A stretch of DNA of 59,510 bases. Origin: Mycobacterium asiaticum DSM 44297. GTDB lineage: Bacteria; Actinomycetota; Actinomycetes; Mycobacteriales; Mycobacteriaceae. Position 1 is the first letter of the stretch. Every line of letters begins with the position of its first letter. Of this stretch, positions 33,723 through 42,091 are shown in pieces. The DNA is taken from NCBI RefSeq assembly GCF_000613245.1, contig NZ_HG964937.1, positions 1,093,796 through 1,153,305 on the forward strand, given 5' to 3'. Under the pieces are notes generated by a model. The model was given only the letters and a program-made list of their open reading frames with translations, was not told the DNA's origin and searched no databases. The translations under genes were made by a program, and so were the position numbers.

Positions 33723-33769
33723 TTGACATAACTCTAACTCTATGGTTGAGGTTGAGGGTTTTGCAAGCA
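33723..33769 (+). promoter_or_regulatory. ftsZ promoter region with short direct repeats
   Basis: TTGACA at 33723-33728 is a perfect -35 hexamer. ACTCTA is repeated twice at 33731-33742, TATGGT (33741-33746) fits a -10, and GGTTGA is repeated at 33744-33755. The 12-nt spacing between TTGACA and TATGGT is too short for a standard sigma-A pair, so they may belong to separate promoters or need an activator. The leader to ATG 33819 is about 65 nt and ends with AGGGAGGAAG. Confidence 0.5.
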
Positions 33770-33818
33770 GACACACCGCAGCGGACTACGGAATTAAGCC
33801 CATCAGGGAGGAAGACGA

Positions 33819-34961
33819 ATGATGACCCCCCCACATAACTATCTGGCCGTCATCAAGGTCGTGGGCATTGGTGGTGGCGGCGTCAATGCCGTCAACCGGA
33901 TGATCGAGCAAGGCCTGAAGGGCGTCGAGTTCATCGCGATCAACACCGACGCGCAGGCCTTGTTGATGAGCGACGCCGACGTCAAGCTGGACGTCGGCCG
34001 CGACTCCACGCGCGGGCTGGGCGCCGGCGCCGACCCCGAGGTCGGCAAGAAGGCCGCCGAGGACGCCAAGGAGGAGATCGAGGAGCTGCTGCGCGGGGCC
34101 GACATGGTGTTCGTCACCGCGGGCGAGGGTGGCGGCACCGGCACCGGCGGCGCGCCCGTCGTCGCCAGCATCGCCCGCAAACTCGGGGCGTTGACCGTCG
34201 GCGTGGTAACCCGGCCGTTCTCCTTCGAGGGCAAGCGGCGCAGCAACCAGGCCGAGAACGGCATCGCGGCGCTGCGGGAAAGCTGCGACACCTTGATCGT
34301 CATCCCCAACGACCGGCTGCTGCAGATGGGTGACGCGGCGGTGTCGTTGATGGATGCCTTCCGCAGCGCCGACGAGGTGCTGCTCAACGGCGTTCAGGGC
34401 ATCACCGACCTGATCACCACGCCGGGTCTGATCAACGTCGACTTCGCCGACGTCAAGGGGATCATGTCCGGCGCCGGCACCGCCCTGATGGGTATCGGCT
34501 CGGCGCGCGGCGAGGGCCGGTCGCTCAAGGCCGCCGAAATCGCCATCAACTCGCCGCTGCTGGAAGCCTCGATGGAAGGTGCCCAGGGCGTGCTGATGTC
34601 CATCGCCGGCGGCAGCGACCTCGGTCTGTTCGAGATCAATGAGGCGGCCTCGTTGGTGCAGGACGCCGCCCACCAGGACGCCAACATCATCTTCGGCACG
34701 GTCATCGACGACTCGCTCGGCGACGAGGTGCGTGTCACGGTGATTGCGGCGGGCTTCGACGCGGGACCGGGCCGCAAGCCGGTCACCGGCACCGAGACCG
34801 GCGGGGCGCACCGCATCGAGTCGGCCAAGGCCGGCAAGCTCACGTCCACGTTGTTCGAGCCGGTCGACGCCGTCAGCGTCCCGATTCACACAAACGGCGC
34901 GACGCTGAGCATCGGCGGTGACGACGACGATGTCGACGTGCCGCCCTTCATGCGCCGCTGA
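33819..34961 (+). CDS. ftsZ: Cell division GTPase FtsZ
   Basis: This is a 380-residue tubulin-like GTPase that polymerises into the Z-ring. The N-terminal VVGIGGGGVNAVNRM binds GTP, the tubulin signature GGGTGTG is near residue 105, and the T7 loop LINVDFADVK carries the catalytic Asp residues. The C-terminus ends in an acidic DDDDVDVPPFMRR tail, the binding peptide for SepF and FtsW-type partners. ATG 33819 is followed directly by a second ATG; a strong AGGGAGGAAG lies upstream. Its own promoter region and the hairpin before it separate it from ftsQ. Confidence 0.98.
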   Translation: MMTPPHNYLAVIKVVGIGGGGVNAVNRMIEQGLKGVEFIAINTDAQALLMSDADVKLDVGRDSTRGLGAGADPEVGKKAAEDAKEEIEELLRGADMVFVTAGEGGGTGTGGAPVVASIARKLGALTVGVVTRPFSFEGKRRSNQAENGIAALRESCDTLIVIPNDRLLQMGDAAVSLMDAFRSADEVLLNGVQGITDLITTPGLINVDFADVKGIMSGAGTALMGIGSARGEGRSLKAAEIAINSPLLEASMEGAQGVLMSIAGGSDLGLFEINEAASLVQDAAHQDANIIFGTVIDDSLGDEVRVTVIAAGFDAGPGRKPVTGTETGGAHRIESAKAGKLTSTLFEPVDAVSVPIHTNGATLSIGGDDDDVDVPPFMRR

Positions 34962-34970
34962 GGTCTCGTT

Positions 34971-35759
34971 TTGCTTGCCAGTACGCGACAAACCGAGCGC
35001 GGCTTGACGTCGATGCAACTTGGCGGGCAACGGGTTCCGGATACTGGGCACGTGAGCGTTCGTATCCGTCGGGTGACCACGACCCGGGCGGGCGGTGTGT
35101 CGAAACCGCCGTTCGACACCTTCAACCTCGGCGACCACGTCGGTGACGACCCGGAAGCCGTGCGGGCCAACCGAGCCCGGCTGATCGCGGCGACCGGCCT
35201 GCCCGCCGACCGGGTGGTGTGGATGAACCAGGTGCACGGCACGCGCATCGAGGTGGTCGACGGACCGCCGGGTGACCCCCTGCCCGACACCGACGGCGTG
35301 GTCACCGCAACGCCCCGGTTGGCCCTGGCCGTGGTGACGGCCGATTGTGTGCCGGTGCTGCTGGCCGATGCACGGGCCGGAGTGATCGGGGCAGTTCACG
35401 CCGGGCGCGTCGGAGCACAGCACGGCGTGGTGGCCCGGGCGGTCGAGGTGATGCTGGGGTTGGGTGCGCAGACCGGCGACATCTCCGCCCTGCTCGGGCC
35501 GGCGGTCAGCGGCGCCAACTACGAAGTGCCTGCGGCGATGGCCGTCGAGGTGGAGGCGGCGCTACCGGGTAGCCGCACCACCACCGCGAAGGGCACCCCC
35601 GGACTGGACTTGCGTGCCGGAATCGCCGCTCAGCTACGTGATTTGGGTGTGACATCCATCGAGGTCGACCCACGCTGCACGGTGGCCGACCCGACGCTGT
35701 TCAGCCACCGGCGCGCGGCGCCGACGGGCCGGCTGGCGTCGCTGGTGTGGATGGAATGA
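34971..35759 (+). CDS. YfiH/YlmD-family (DUF152) copper/purine nucleoside enzyme
   Basis: The protein has 262 residues from TTG 34971, 9 nt after ftsZ; GTG 35052 would remove 27 variable residues and is a real alternative. The metal/active-site triad of the family is visible: His in MNQVHGT, Cys in VTADCVPVLL and His in GAVHAGRVG. Members have been reported as purine nucleoside phosphorylase/adenosine deaminase enzymes or multicopper oxidase-like. A location between ftsZ and yggS is conserved in Gram-positive bacteria. Its role in division is not established. Confidence 0.88.
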   Translation: MLASTRQTERGLTSMQLGGQRVPDTGHVSVRIRRVTTTRAGGVSKPPFDTFNLGDHVGDDPEAVRANRARLIAATGLPADRVVWMNQVHGTRIEVVDGPPGDPLPDTDGVVTATPRLALAVVTADCVPVLLADARAGVIGAVHAGRVGAQHGVVARAVEVMLGLGAQTGDISALLGPAVSGANYEVPAAMAVEVEAALPGSRTTTAKGTPGLDLRAGIAAQLRDLGVTSIEVDPRCTVADPTLFSHRRAAPTGRLASLVWME

Positions 35760-36541
35760 CCGCGATGGCGGTGGAAGACTCAGCGCAAACGGAGCGCCAA
35801 TCGGAATTGACGCGCGCGTTGGCGGCGGTGCGATCACGGCTGGCGCGCGCCGCCGAGTCGGCTGGCCGCAATGTTGCCGAAATAGAACTTCTGCCGATTA
35901 CGAAATTCTTCCCAGCAACCGATGTTGCGATTTTGTCCCGATTGGGATGTCGGGCCGTTGGCGAATCCCGAGAACAGGAAGCCGCGGCCAAGGTGACCGA
36001 ACTCACGCGCTTGTTGGCGGGGTCACAGCGCAGCGACTCGCGGGAAATGCAGTGGCACATGGTCGGCCAGATTCAGCGTAAGAAGGCCCGCGCGCTGGCC
36101 CGCTGGGCGCACACGGCGCATTCGGTCGACAGCCCCCAGCTGGTGACCGCGCTGGACCGTGCGGTCACCGGTGCGCTGGCCGAACACCGCCGCAGCAAGC
36201 CACTTCGGATCTACGTTCAAGTCAGCCTGGACGGGGACGTCTCGCGGGGTGGGGTCGACATCGCCGTACCCGGCGCAGTGGATGAAATCTGCGCGCAGGT
36301 GGACGGCGCTCAGAGCCTGGAATTGATCGGTCTGATGGGCATCCCGCCGCTGGACTGGGAGCCCGAACGGGCCTTTGACCAGCTGCAATCGGAACACAGT
36401 CGGGTTTGTCGGGAATTCCCGCAAGCCGTCGGCCTGTCCGCCGGCATGTCGAATGACTTAGAAATCGCCGTCAAACACGGTTCGACGTGTGTGCGTGTCG
36501 GTACCGCGCTATTGGGTCAACGGCGGCTACCGTCACCGTGA
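35756..36541 (+). CDS. YggS/PROSC-type pyridoxal phosphate homeostasis protein
   Basis: This is a 261-residue single-domain TIM barrel (alanine racemase N-terminal-like). The PLP-binding lysine lies in LLPITKFFP near residue 43, HMVGQIQRKKA gives the family motif, and VRVGTALLG at the C-terminus binds phosphate. The family keeps cellular PLP levels balanced and has no enzyme activity. ATG 35756 overlaps the YfiH stop (ATGA). The stretch around 35870-36050 has slightly lower GC than its neighbours. Confidence 0.93.
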   Translation: MTAMAVEDSAQTERQSELTRALAAVRSRLARAAESAGRNVAEIELLPITKFFPATDVAILSRLGCRAVGESREQEAAAKVTELTRLLAGSQRSDSREMQWHMVGQIQRKKARALARWAHTAHSVDSPQLVTALDRAVTGALAEHRRSKPLRIYVQVSLDGDVSRGGVDIAVPGAVDEICAQVDGAQSLELIGLMGIPPLDWEPERAFDQLQSEHSRVCREFPQAVGLSAGMSNDLEIAVKHGSTCVRVGTALLGQRRLPSP

Positions 36542-36604
36542 ATAGTCACTGTAGTCACACCTTCATCACAGACAACAAATATCCCAGGCTACTAAGGGGC
36601 AACG

Positions 36605-37270
36605 ATGAGCACACTGCACAAGGTCAAGGCCTACTTCGGGATGGCGCCGATGGAGGACTACGACGACGAGTATTACGACGACCGCACCCCGTCACGCGGA
36701 TATCCGCGGCCCCGATTCGACGACGAATACGGCCGTTATGAAGGACGCGACCGCGATTACGACGACCCGCGTCGCGACCCGCGCGGTGACCTGCGACCTG
36801 AGCCCGCCGACTACCCGCCGCCCAGCAGCTACCGCGGCGGCTACGCCGACGAGCCGCGCTTCCAGCCCCGCGAGTTCGACCGTCCCGACATGGGCCGCCC
36901 GCGCCTGGGCTCGTGGTTGCGCAACTCGACCCGCGGCGCGCTGGCGATGGACCCGCGCCGGATGGCGATGATGTTCGAGGAAGGGCATCCGCTGTCGAAG
37001 ATCACCACGCTGCGGCCCAAGGACTACAGCGAGGCGCGCACCATCGGCGAGCGATTCCGCGACGGCACCCCGGTGATCATGGACCTGGTGTCGATGGACA
37101 ACGCCGACGCCAAGCGGCTGGTCGACTTCGCGGCCGGCCTGGCTTTCGCGCTGCGCGGCTCATTCGACAAGGTCGCGACCAAGGTGTTCCTGCTCTCGCC
37201 CGCGGACGTCGACGTGTCCCCGGAGGAGCGCCGGCGGATCGCCGAAACCGGTTTCTACGCTTACCAATAA
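36605..37270 (+). CDS. sepF: Cell division protein SepF
   Basis: This is a 221-residue Z-ring anchor. The N-terminal helix MSTLHKVKAYFGM is amphipathic and inserts into the membrane. A long acidic and aromatic linker (D/Y/R-rich, residues 15-105) follows, then the conserved SepF (DUF552) domain from about residue 128, with LRPKDYSEARTIGERFRDG and VLDFAAGL-like helices that bind the FtsZ tail. ATG 36605 follows AAGGGGCAACG. Because actinobacteria lack FtsA, SepF is the main membrane tether of FtsZ. Confidence 0.94.
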   Translation: MSTLHKVKAYFGMAPMEDYDDEYYDDRTPSRGYPRPRFDDEYGRYEGRDRDYDDPRRDPRGDLRPEPADYPPPSSYRGGYADEPRFQPREFDRPDMGRPRLGSWLRNSTRGALAMDPRRMAMMFEEGHPLSKITTLRPKDYSEARTIGERFRDGTPVIMDLVSMDNADAKRLVDFAAGLAFALRGSFDKVATKVFLLSPADVDVSPEERRRIAETGFYAYQ

Positions 37271-37288
37271 CCCCACTGTCAGCCGCTC

Positions 37289-37319
37289 GGCCCGGTAGCA
37301 CACGTTGGCCGACCGGGCC
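37289..37319 (+). terminator. Hairpin between sepF and yggT
   Basis: GGCCCGGT and ACCGGGCC form a perfect 8-bp stem with a 15-nt loop, followed by a T-containing but not continuous TTGCGTTTG. It is a possible terminator or attenuator after sepF. Confidence 0.45.
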
Positions 37320-37445
37320 TTGCGTTTGCCGGTCCCGCTCATCGGATGTGTGCGCCGGCGCGCGGTCGGTAGGCTGGCGGTCGCCGGCATAGTTGGCGGC
37401 GATACGCGTTTCGTCATCCTCATCGATAAGGTCGGGCTCTCGTTG

Positions 37446-37733
37446 GTGCTGTTCTTTCAAATCCTCGGGTTTGTGCTGTTCACCTTCTGGTTGCTGCTCA
37501 TCGCCCGGGTCGTCATTGAGTGGATCCGTTCGTTCAGTCGTGACTGGCGTCCCACCGGCGTCACGGTCGTGATCCTCGAGATCATCATGTCGATCACCGA
37601 TCCGCCGGTGAAGTTGCTCCGTCGGCTCATCCCACAGATCACCATCGGCGCCGTTCGACTCGACCTGTCCATCCTGGTGCTGTTGCTCGTCGCGTTCATC
37701 GGCATGCAGCTGGCGTTCAGCGCCGCCGCCTGA
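37446..37733 (+). CDS. YggT-family membrane protein (Rv2146c type)
   Basis: This is a 95-residue protein with two hydrophobic segments (FFQILGFVLFTFWLLLIARV and LDLSILVLLLVAFIGMQLAF) flanking the conserved WRPTGVTVVILEIIMSITDPPVKLLRRLIP loop, of which VTDPP/ITDPP is the family mark. Start choice: TTG 37443 or GTG 37446; both lie about 10 nt after an AAGG. The gene sits between sepF and wag31, the usual actinobacterial position, and is likely involved in envelope growth or osmotic stress. Function is not proven. Confidence 0.86.
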   Translation: MLFFQILGFVLFTFWLLLIARVVIEWIRSFSRDWRPTGVTVVILEIIMSITDPPVKLLRRLIPQITIGAVRLDLSILVLLLVAFIGMQLAFSAAA

Positions 37734-37998
37734 GTTCCGGCCGACTTTCCCGAGCCTTCCCAAGCTCTAGAAAAGAGACGGTTCGGCCACGATTCGGAGA
37801 CAAGTTTGATGCGCGTGATTTTCGAATCTAAGAATCGTGATTTATTGGCTTAGAGATTGAAATTGCTCCTTATTTATTACTCCAATCGGCAACCGCCGAG
37901 TCTGGTGTGACAGGATGGGCGGCAGTTGCACGACGGCTACCGTTACGTTCTAGACTTTCCAGATCGTTCGACCGTCCAGGGACTTGAGGGGACAAAGA
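37734..37998. promoter_or_regulatory. 265-nt wag31 upstream region with AT-rich island
   Basis: The segment 37795-37895 is strikingly AT-rich for this genome. CGTGATTT occurs twice as a direct repeat at 37814-37821 and 37836-37843, a 22-bp period. Nearer the gene, TTGCAC (37926-37931) and TAGACT (37951-37956) could form a promoter with a 19-nt spacer, giving a leader of about 35 nt before ATG 37999. No small gene was found. Confidence 0.45.
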
Positions 37999-38799
37999 AT
38001 GCCGCTTACACCTGCCGACGTCCACAATGTGGCGTTCAGTAAGCCGCCTATCGGCAAGCGCGGGTACAACGAAGATGAGGTCGACGCCTTCCTTGACCTG
38101 GTTGAGAACGAGCTGACCCGGCTCATCGAGGAGAACTCGGATCTGCGTCAGCGGATCGCCGAGCTGGACCAGGAGTTGGCCGCTGGCGGCGGGGGTGGCG
38201 CCGCGGCTCCGACGGTCGCTCAGCCGATCCCGTCCTACGAGCCCGAGCCAGAGCCGGTCAAGCCGGCGCCGGTTGCAGCCCCGGCCCAGCCCAGCAGCAG
38301 CAACGAGGAACAGGCGCTCAAGGCCGCGCGCGTGCTCAGCCTGGCCCAGGACACGGCGGACCGCCTGACCAGCACCGCAAAGGCCGAGTCGGACAAGATG
38401 CTCGCCGATGCCCGCGCGAACGCCGACCAGATCCTCAGCGAGGCCCGGCACACCGCCGAGACCACTGTCGCCGAGGCGCGCCAGCGTGCGGACGCCATGC
38501 TCGCCGACGCCCAGTCCCGCTCCGAGACACAGCTGCGTCAGGCGCAAGAGAAAGCCGACGCCCTGCAGGCCGACGCCGAACGCAAGCATTCCGAGATCAT
38601 GGGAACCATCAACCAGCAGCGCACCGTGCTGGAAGGTCGCCTCGAACAGTTGCGGACCTTCGAGCGGGAGTACCGCACGCGGCTCAAGACCTACCTCGAA
38701 TCTCAGCTGGAAGAGCTCGGCCAGCGCGGGTCGGCGGCTCCGGTGGATTCCAGCGCCGATGCCGGTGGGTTCGACCAATTCAACCGAGGAAACAACTAG
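37999..38799 (+). CDS. wag31: DivIVA-family polar growth protein Wag31
   Basis: This is a 266-residue coiled-coil protein. The N-terminal MPLTPADVHNVAFSKPPIGK is the DivIVA membrane-binding domain with its conserved Phe and basic residues, followed by a short coiled coil to residue 60. A Gly/Ala/Pro linker contains the region phosphorylated in M. tuberculosis as I recall, and a long heptad-repeat coiled coil runs from about 105 to 245. It assembles at cell poles and organises envelope synthesis. ATG 37999 is preceded by GAGGGGAC. Confidence 0.95.
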   Translation: MPLTPADVHNVAFSKPPIGKRGYNEDEVDAFLDLVENELTRLIEENSDLRQRIAELDQELAAGGGGGAAAPTVAQPIPSYEPEPEPVKPAPVAAPAQPSSSNEEQALKAARVLSLAQDTADRLTSTAKAESDKMLADARANADQILSEARHTAETTVAEARQRADAMLADAQSRSETQLRQAQEKADALQADAERKHSEIMGTINQQRTVLEGRLEQLRTFEREYRTRLKTYLESQLEELGQRGSAAPVDSSADAGGFDQFNRGNN

Positions 38800-38872
38800 C
38801 CGGGAGCCGCGTGGGCGTGCGGCGGGCCTGACCCCCCGCCGCCATCGACCGACACCGGCCGGAGGGTGACCA

Positions 38873-39190
38873 ATGCTGATCATTGCTCTCGTACTCGCCC
38901 TCATCGGGCTCGTCGCCCTGGTATTCGCGGTCGTGACCAGCAACGAGCTGGTCGCATGGGTCTGTATCGGTGCCAGCGTGCTCGGCGTGATCCTGTTGAT
39001 CGTCGACGCGGTGCGGGAACGCCAGCACCGCGACGCCGAAGGACACGACGAGGAAGACGACGAGAACGGTGACGGCGCCGGCGAGGCAACCGAGCAAGCC
39101 GAGTCTGAGGCCGTCGACTACCCCGATGAGGCCGACGGCTCCGAAACAGACTCCGAATCCGCGACAGCGCGCGACGAGGGCGCCAAGTAA
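38873..39190 (+). CDS. Small membrane protein downstream of wag31 (Rv2144c type)
   Basis: This is a 105-residue protein with two adjacent hydrophobic helices in the first 45 residues (LIIALVLALIGLVALVFAVV and LVAWVCIGASVLGVILLIVD) and a strongly acidic, Glu/Asp-rich tail of about 55 residues. There is no recognised domain. ATG 38873 follows GGAGGGTGACC. It lies 73 nt after wag31 and is probably co-transcribed. The acidic tail would be cytosolic if both termini are inside. Confidence 0.8.
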   Translation: MLIIALVLALIGLVALVFAVVTSNELVAWVCIGASVLGVILLIVDAVRERQHRDAEGHDEEDDENGDGAGEATEQAESEAVDYPDEADGSETDSESATARDEGAK

Positions 39191-39889
39191 TCAGCCGGCC
39201 GGGGTGCCGCCGGTCGGGGCGGCCAGCAGCTCGCGCACCTCGTCATCGCTGACCTGGTGGAAATCCGCGTAGACCTGCCCGACAGCATCGAACGCGGCCG
39301 GCATGGTCGCGCACACCACGTCGTCGGCCTCCGCGGAGAGTTGCCGGCAGGCCGACAGCGGCCCGACCGGGACGGCGACGACCACCTGCCGCGGTTTGCC
39401 GGCCCGCACCGCGTGCACCGCGGCCAGCATGCTTGCCCCAGTAGCGATGCCGTCGTCGACGAGGATCACCACACGATCGGACGGGTCGGCCACCGGGCGC
39501 CCGCCCCGATACGCTTGCTCCCGTCGTTCCAGTTCCGCGGTCTCGCTGTCGATGACCGCGCGGATCTGCTGCTCGCCGATGCCCAGGCTGGACACCACGT
39601 CGTCATTCATCACCACTCGGCCGCCACTGGCCAGCGCACCCATCGCCAGCTCCGGCCAGTGCGGCACCCCGAGCTTGCGCACCAGGAACACATCGAGGTC
39701 GGCGCCCAGAGCTGCGGCCACTTCCCACGCGACGGGCACACCACCGCGAGCCAGCCCCAGCACCAGCACCCCCGGGTTGGCGCGATAGGGCGTCAGGGCG
39801 TCGGCTAGTACGCGACCTGCCTCCCGGCGATCCCGAAACCTTCGGGTGGCAGTGCGCCGCAGGAAGTGACTTGGTGGGTTCATGGTCAT
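39191..39889 (-). CDS. Phosphoribosyltransferase-family protein (Rv2143 type)
   Basis: This 232-residue protein has a type I phosphoribosyltransferase fold. The PRPP-binding motif VVILVDDGIATGASM lies near residues 130-145, and the N-terminal LGLARGGVPVAWEVA gives the first strand and loop. The acceptor base is unknown; such stand-alone members often lack a clear purine or pyrimidine hood. ATG 39889 is chosen, with ATG 39883 as alternative. It is convergent with the small gene after wag31, with adjacent stops, and closes the dcw region. Confidence 0.82.
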   Translation of the reverse strand: MTMNPPSHFLRRTATRRFRDRREAGRVLADALTPYRANPGVLVLGLARGGVPVAWEVAAALGADLDVFLVRKLGVPHWPELAMGALASGGRVVMNDDVVSSLGIGEQQIRAVIDSETAELERREQAYRGGRPVADPSDRVVILVDDGIATGASMLAAVHAVRAGKPRQVVVAVPVGPLSACRQLSAEADDVVCATMPAAFDAVGQVYADFHQVSDDEVRELLAAPTGGTPAG

Positions 39890-39937
39890 ACTTTCGGCTG
39901 CTGGCACCACCCAGCCTACGACTGCAAGGGGGCGCTC

Positions 39938-39963
39938 GCGGGTACCAAAGTGGGTACCAAGAT
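39938..39963. repeat. Imperfect 12-nt tandem repeat next to tRNA-Leu
   Basis: GGGTACCAAAGT is followed by GGGTACCAAGAT, 15-40 nt from the 3' end of the tRNA gene. Similar repeats are common where integrases insert at tRNA genes in actinobacteria, but no integrase is present here. Confidence 0.5.
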
Positions 39964-39977
39964 GGGCCCCATGCGGG

Positions 39978-40063
39978 TGTCCGAGGGGGGACTTGAACCC
40001 CCACGCCCATTAGTAGGGCACTAGCACCTCAAGCTAGCGCGTCTGCCATTCCGCCACTCGGAC
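39978..40063 (-). tRNA. tRNA-Leu (anticodon GAG)
   Basis: On the minus strand a 7-bp acceptor stem (GTCCGAG with CTCGGAC, + discriminator A), a D-arm, an anticodon stem CTAGC/GCTAG with loop TTGAGGT (anticodon GAG), a long variable arm (GCCCTACTAATGGGC) and a T-arm GGGGGTTCAAGTCCCCC are all readable. The long variable arm marks it as class II. CCA is not encoded: the next bases are CCC. Confidence 0.96.
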
Positions 40064-40163
40064 CAGACCAACTGAGTTGGCAGCTAAGGTTATCGGATCG
40101 AATCACACCGGCCCAATCGGCCTCGACGACACCAGCTGCAGACCAGTGGTAGTAAGGGTGACT

Positions 40164-41537
40164 GTGACCCGTGAGATTGGGGCGAGCGCGGCGCCCGGCG
40201 ACCCGAGCGACTCGACCGATCCGCGAGACGAAGTCGCCGGGGTCGTCAGCCGGTTGATCCAATTCGACACCACCAACACCGGCGACCTCGAGACGACAAA
40301 GGGCGAAGCCGAGTGCGCCCGGTGGATCGCCGAACAGCTCGCCGAGGTCGGCTACCAGACCGAGTACGTCGAATCAGGCGCCCCGGGCCGGGGCAACGTG
40401 TTCGCCCGGCTGCCCGGCGCTGACCCCTCGCGCGGCGCCCTGCTGGTCCACGGACATCTCGACGTGGTGCCGGCCGAGCCCGCCGATTGGAGCGTGCACC
40501 CGTTCTCCGGGGCAATCGAGAACGGCTACGTCTGGGGCCGCGGCGCCGTCGACATGAAGGACATGGTCGGCATGACGCTGGTGCTGGCCCGGCACTTCAA
40601 GCGTGCCGGTATCGTCCCGCCCCGCGACCTGGTCTTCGCGTTCCTGGCAGACGAAGAACACGGCGGCACCTACGGGGCGCAATGGTTGGTCAACAACCGG
40701 CCCGACCTGTTCGAAGGCGTCACCGAGGCGATCGGTGAGGTCGGCGGATTCTCCCTGACGGTGCCGCGCCGCGACGGCGGTGAGCGCCGCCTCTATCTGG
40801 TGGAGACGGCCGAGAAGGGCATCCAGTGGATGCGGCTTACGGCCCGGGGCCGGGCGGGACACGGGTCGATGGTGCACGACAACAACGCTGTCGTTGCCCT
40901 CGCCGAAGCCGTCGCGCGCCTGGGCCGTCATCAATTTCCCTTGGTGGTAACCGACACGGTGGCCGAATTCCTGGCCGCCGTCAGCGAGGAAACCGGCCTC
41001 ACATTCGACGTCACCTCGCCCGACCTGGACGGCGTGATCGAAAAACTCGGCCCGATGGCCCGGATGCTCAAGGCGGTGCTGCACGACACCGCGAACCCGA
41101 CCATGCTCAAGGCTGGCTACAAGGCCAATGTGGTGCCGGCGACGGCGGAGGCGGTGATCGACTGCCGCGTGCTACCCGGGCGGCTCGCGGCGTTCGAGGC
41201 CGAGGTGGACGCGCTGCTGGGTCCCGACGTCACCCGGGAATGGATCAGGAACCTGACTCCCTACGAAACGTCATTCGACGGTGAACTGGTCGACGCGATG
41301 AACGCCGCAGTGTTGGCGGTCGACCCGGACGGCCGGACCGTGCCGTATATGCTTTCCGGCGGTACCGACGCAAAGTCGTTCATGCGCTTGGGAATTCGCT
41401 GTTTCGGCTTCAGCCCGCTGCGGCTGCCGCCGGACCTGGATTTCTCGTCGCTGTTCCATGGCGTCGATGAGCGGGTACCCATCGACGCGCTGAAGTTCGG
41501 CACCCAGGTGCTGGCGCACTTCCTCACCCACTGCTGA
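40164..41537 (+). CDS. dapE2: M20-family metallopeptidase (Rv2141c/DapE2 type)
   Basis: This is a 457-residue di-zinc peptidase/deacylase. Metal ligands are visible in VHGHLDVVPAE (H-x-D), GRGAVDMKD (bridging Asp), the LADEEHGG Glu-Glu pair and, at the C-terminus, a His in SLFHGVDER. The dimerisation domain lies between. It may act on succinyl-diaminopimelate or on other N-acyl amino acids or dipeptides; the sequence does not decide. GTG 40164 is chosen for its spacing to AAGG; GTG 40158 is an alternative. It starts about 100 nt from the divergent tRNA-Leu. Confidence 0.85.
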   Translation: MTREIGASAAPGDPSDSTDPRDEVAGVVSRLIQFDTTNTGDLETTKGEAECARWIAEQLAEVGYQTEYVESGAPGRGNVFARLPGADPSRGALLVHGHLDVVPAEPADWSVHPFSGAIENGYVWGRGAVDMKDMVGMTLVLARHFKRAGIVPPRDLVFAFLADEEHGGTYGAQWLVNNRPDLFEGVTEAIGEVGGFSLTVPRRDGGERRLYLVETAEKGIQWMRLTARGRAGHGSMVHDNNAVVALAEAVARLGRHQFPLVVTDTVAEFLAAVSEETGLTFDVTSPDLDGVIEKLGPMARMLKAVLHDTANPTMLKAGYKANVVPATAEAVIDCRVLPGRLAAFEAEVDALLGPDVTREWIRNLTPYETSFDGELVDAMNAAVLAVDPDGRTVPYMLSGGTDAKSFMRLGIRCFGFSPLRLPPDLDFSSLFHGVDERVPIDALKFGTQVLAHFLTHC

Positions 41538-41556
41538 TCACACGAGAGGACTGACT

Positions 41557-42084
41557 ATGAGCGTGCCCAATCCCTACGACGCGCTGCCGGATCTGCCGTC
41601 GTTCACCCTGACCTCGGAGTCGATCACCGACGGACAGCCGCTGGACAACGCGCAGGTCAGCGGAATCATGGGCGCGGGCGGAGAGGACGTCAGCCCGCAA
41701 CTCAGCTGGTCGGGCTTCCCGGAGGGGACCCGCAGCTTCGCGGTCACCGTCTACGACCCCGACGCCCCGACGGCATCCGGGTTCTGGCACTGGGCGGTGG
41801 CCAACCTGCCCGCCGATGTCACCGAGTTACCGGCCGGCGCCGGCGATGGCAGCGACCTACCTGGTGGCGCCCTGACGCTGGCCAACGACGCCGGACAGCG
41901 CCGCTACATCGGTGCCGCGCCGCCGCCCGGCCACGGTCCGCACCGCTACTACGTCGCCGTGCATGCGGTCGACGTCGACAAGCTGGACCTGCCGGCGGAC
42001 GCCACCCCGGCCTACCTGGGCTTCAACCTGTTCCAGCACGCCATCGCCCGCGCCGTCATCCACGCGACCTACGAACAGACATAA
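41557..42084 (+). CDS. PEBP/YbhB-family protein (TB18.6, Rv2140c type)
   Basis: This is a 175-residue phosphatidylethanolamine-binding-like protein. The family motif DPDAPTASGFWHW gives the anion-binding pocket (D-P-D-A-P), and GPHRYYVAVHAVD supplies the second conserved His. The YbhB/RKIP fold binds phosphorylated ligands and lipids; the M. tuberculosis orthologue is an abundant small protein as I recall. ATG 41557 has ACGAGAGGA 7 nt upstream. It is followed immediately by the hydrolase gene. Confidence 0.92.
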   Translation: MSVPNPYDALPDLPSFTLTSESITDGQPLDNAQVSGIMGAGGEDVSPQLSWSGFPEGTRSFAVTVYDPDAPTASGFWHWAVANLPADVTELPAGAGDGSDLPGGALTLANDAGQRRYIGAAPPPGHGPHRYYVAVHAVDVDKLDLPADATPAYLGFNLFQHAIARAVIHATYEQT

Positions 42085-42091
42085 GCGCGCG

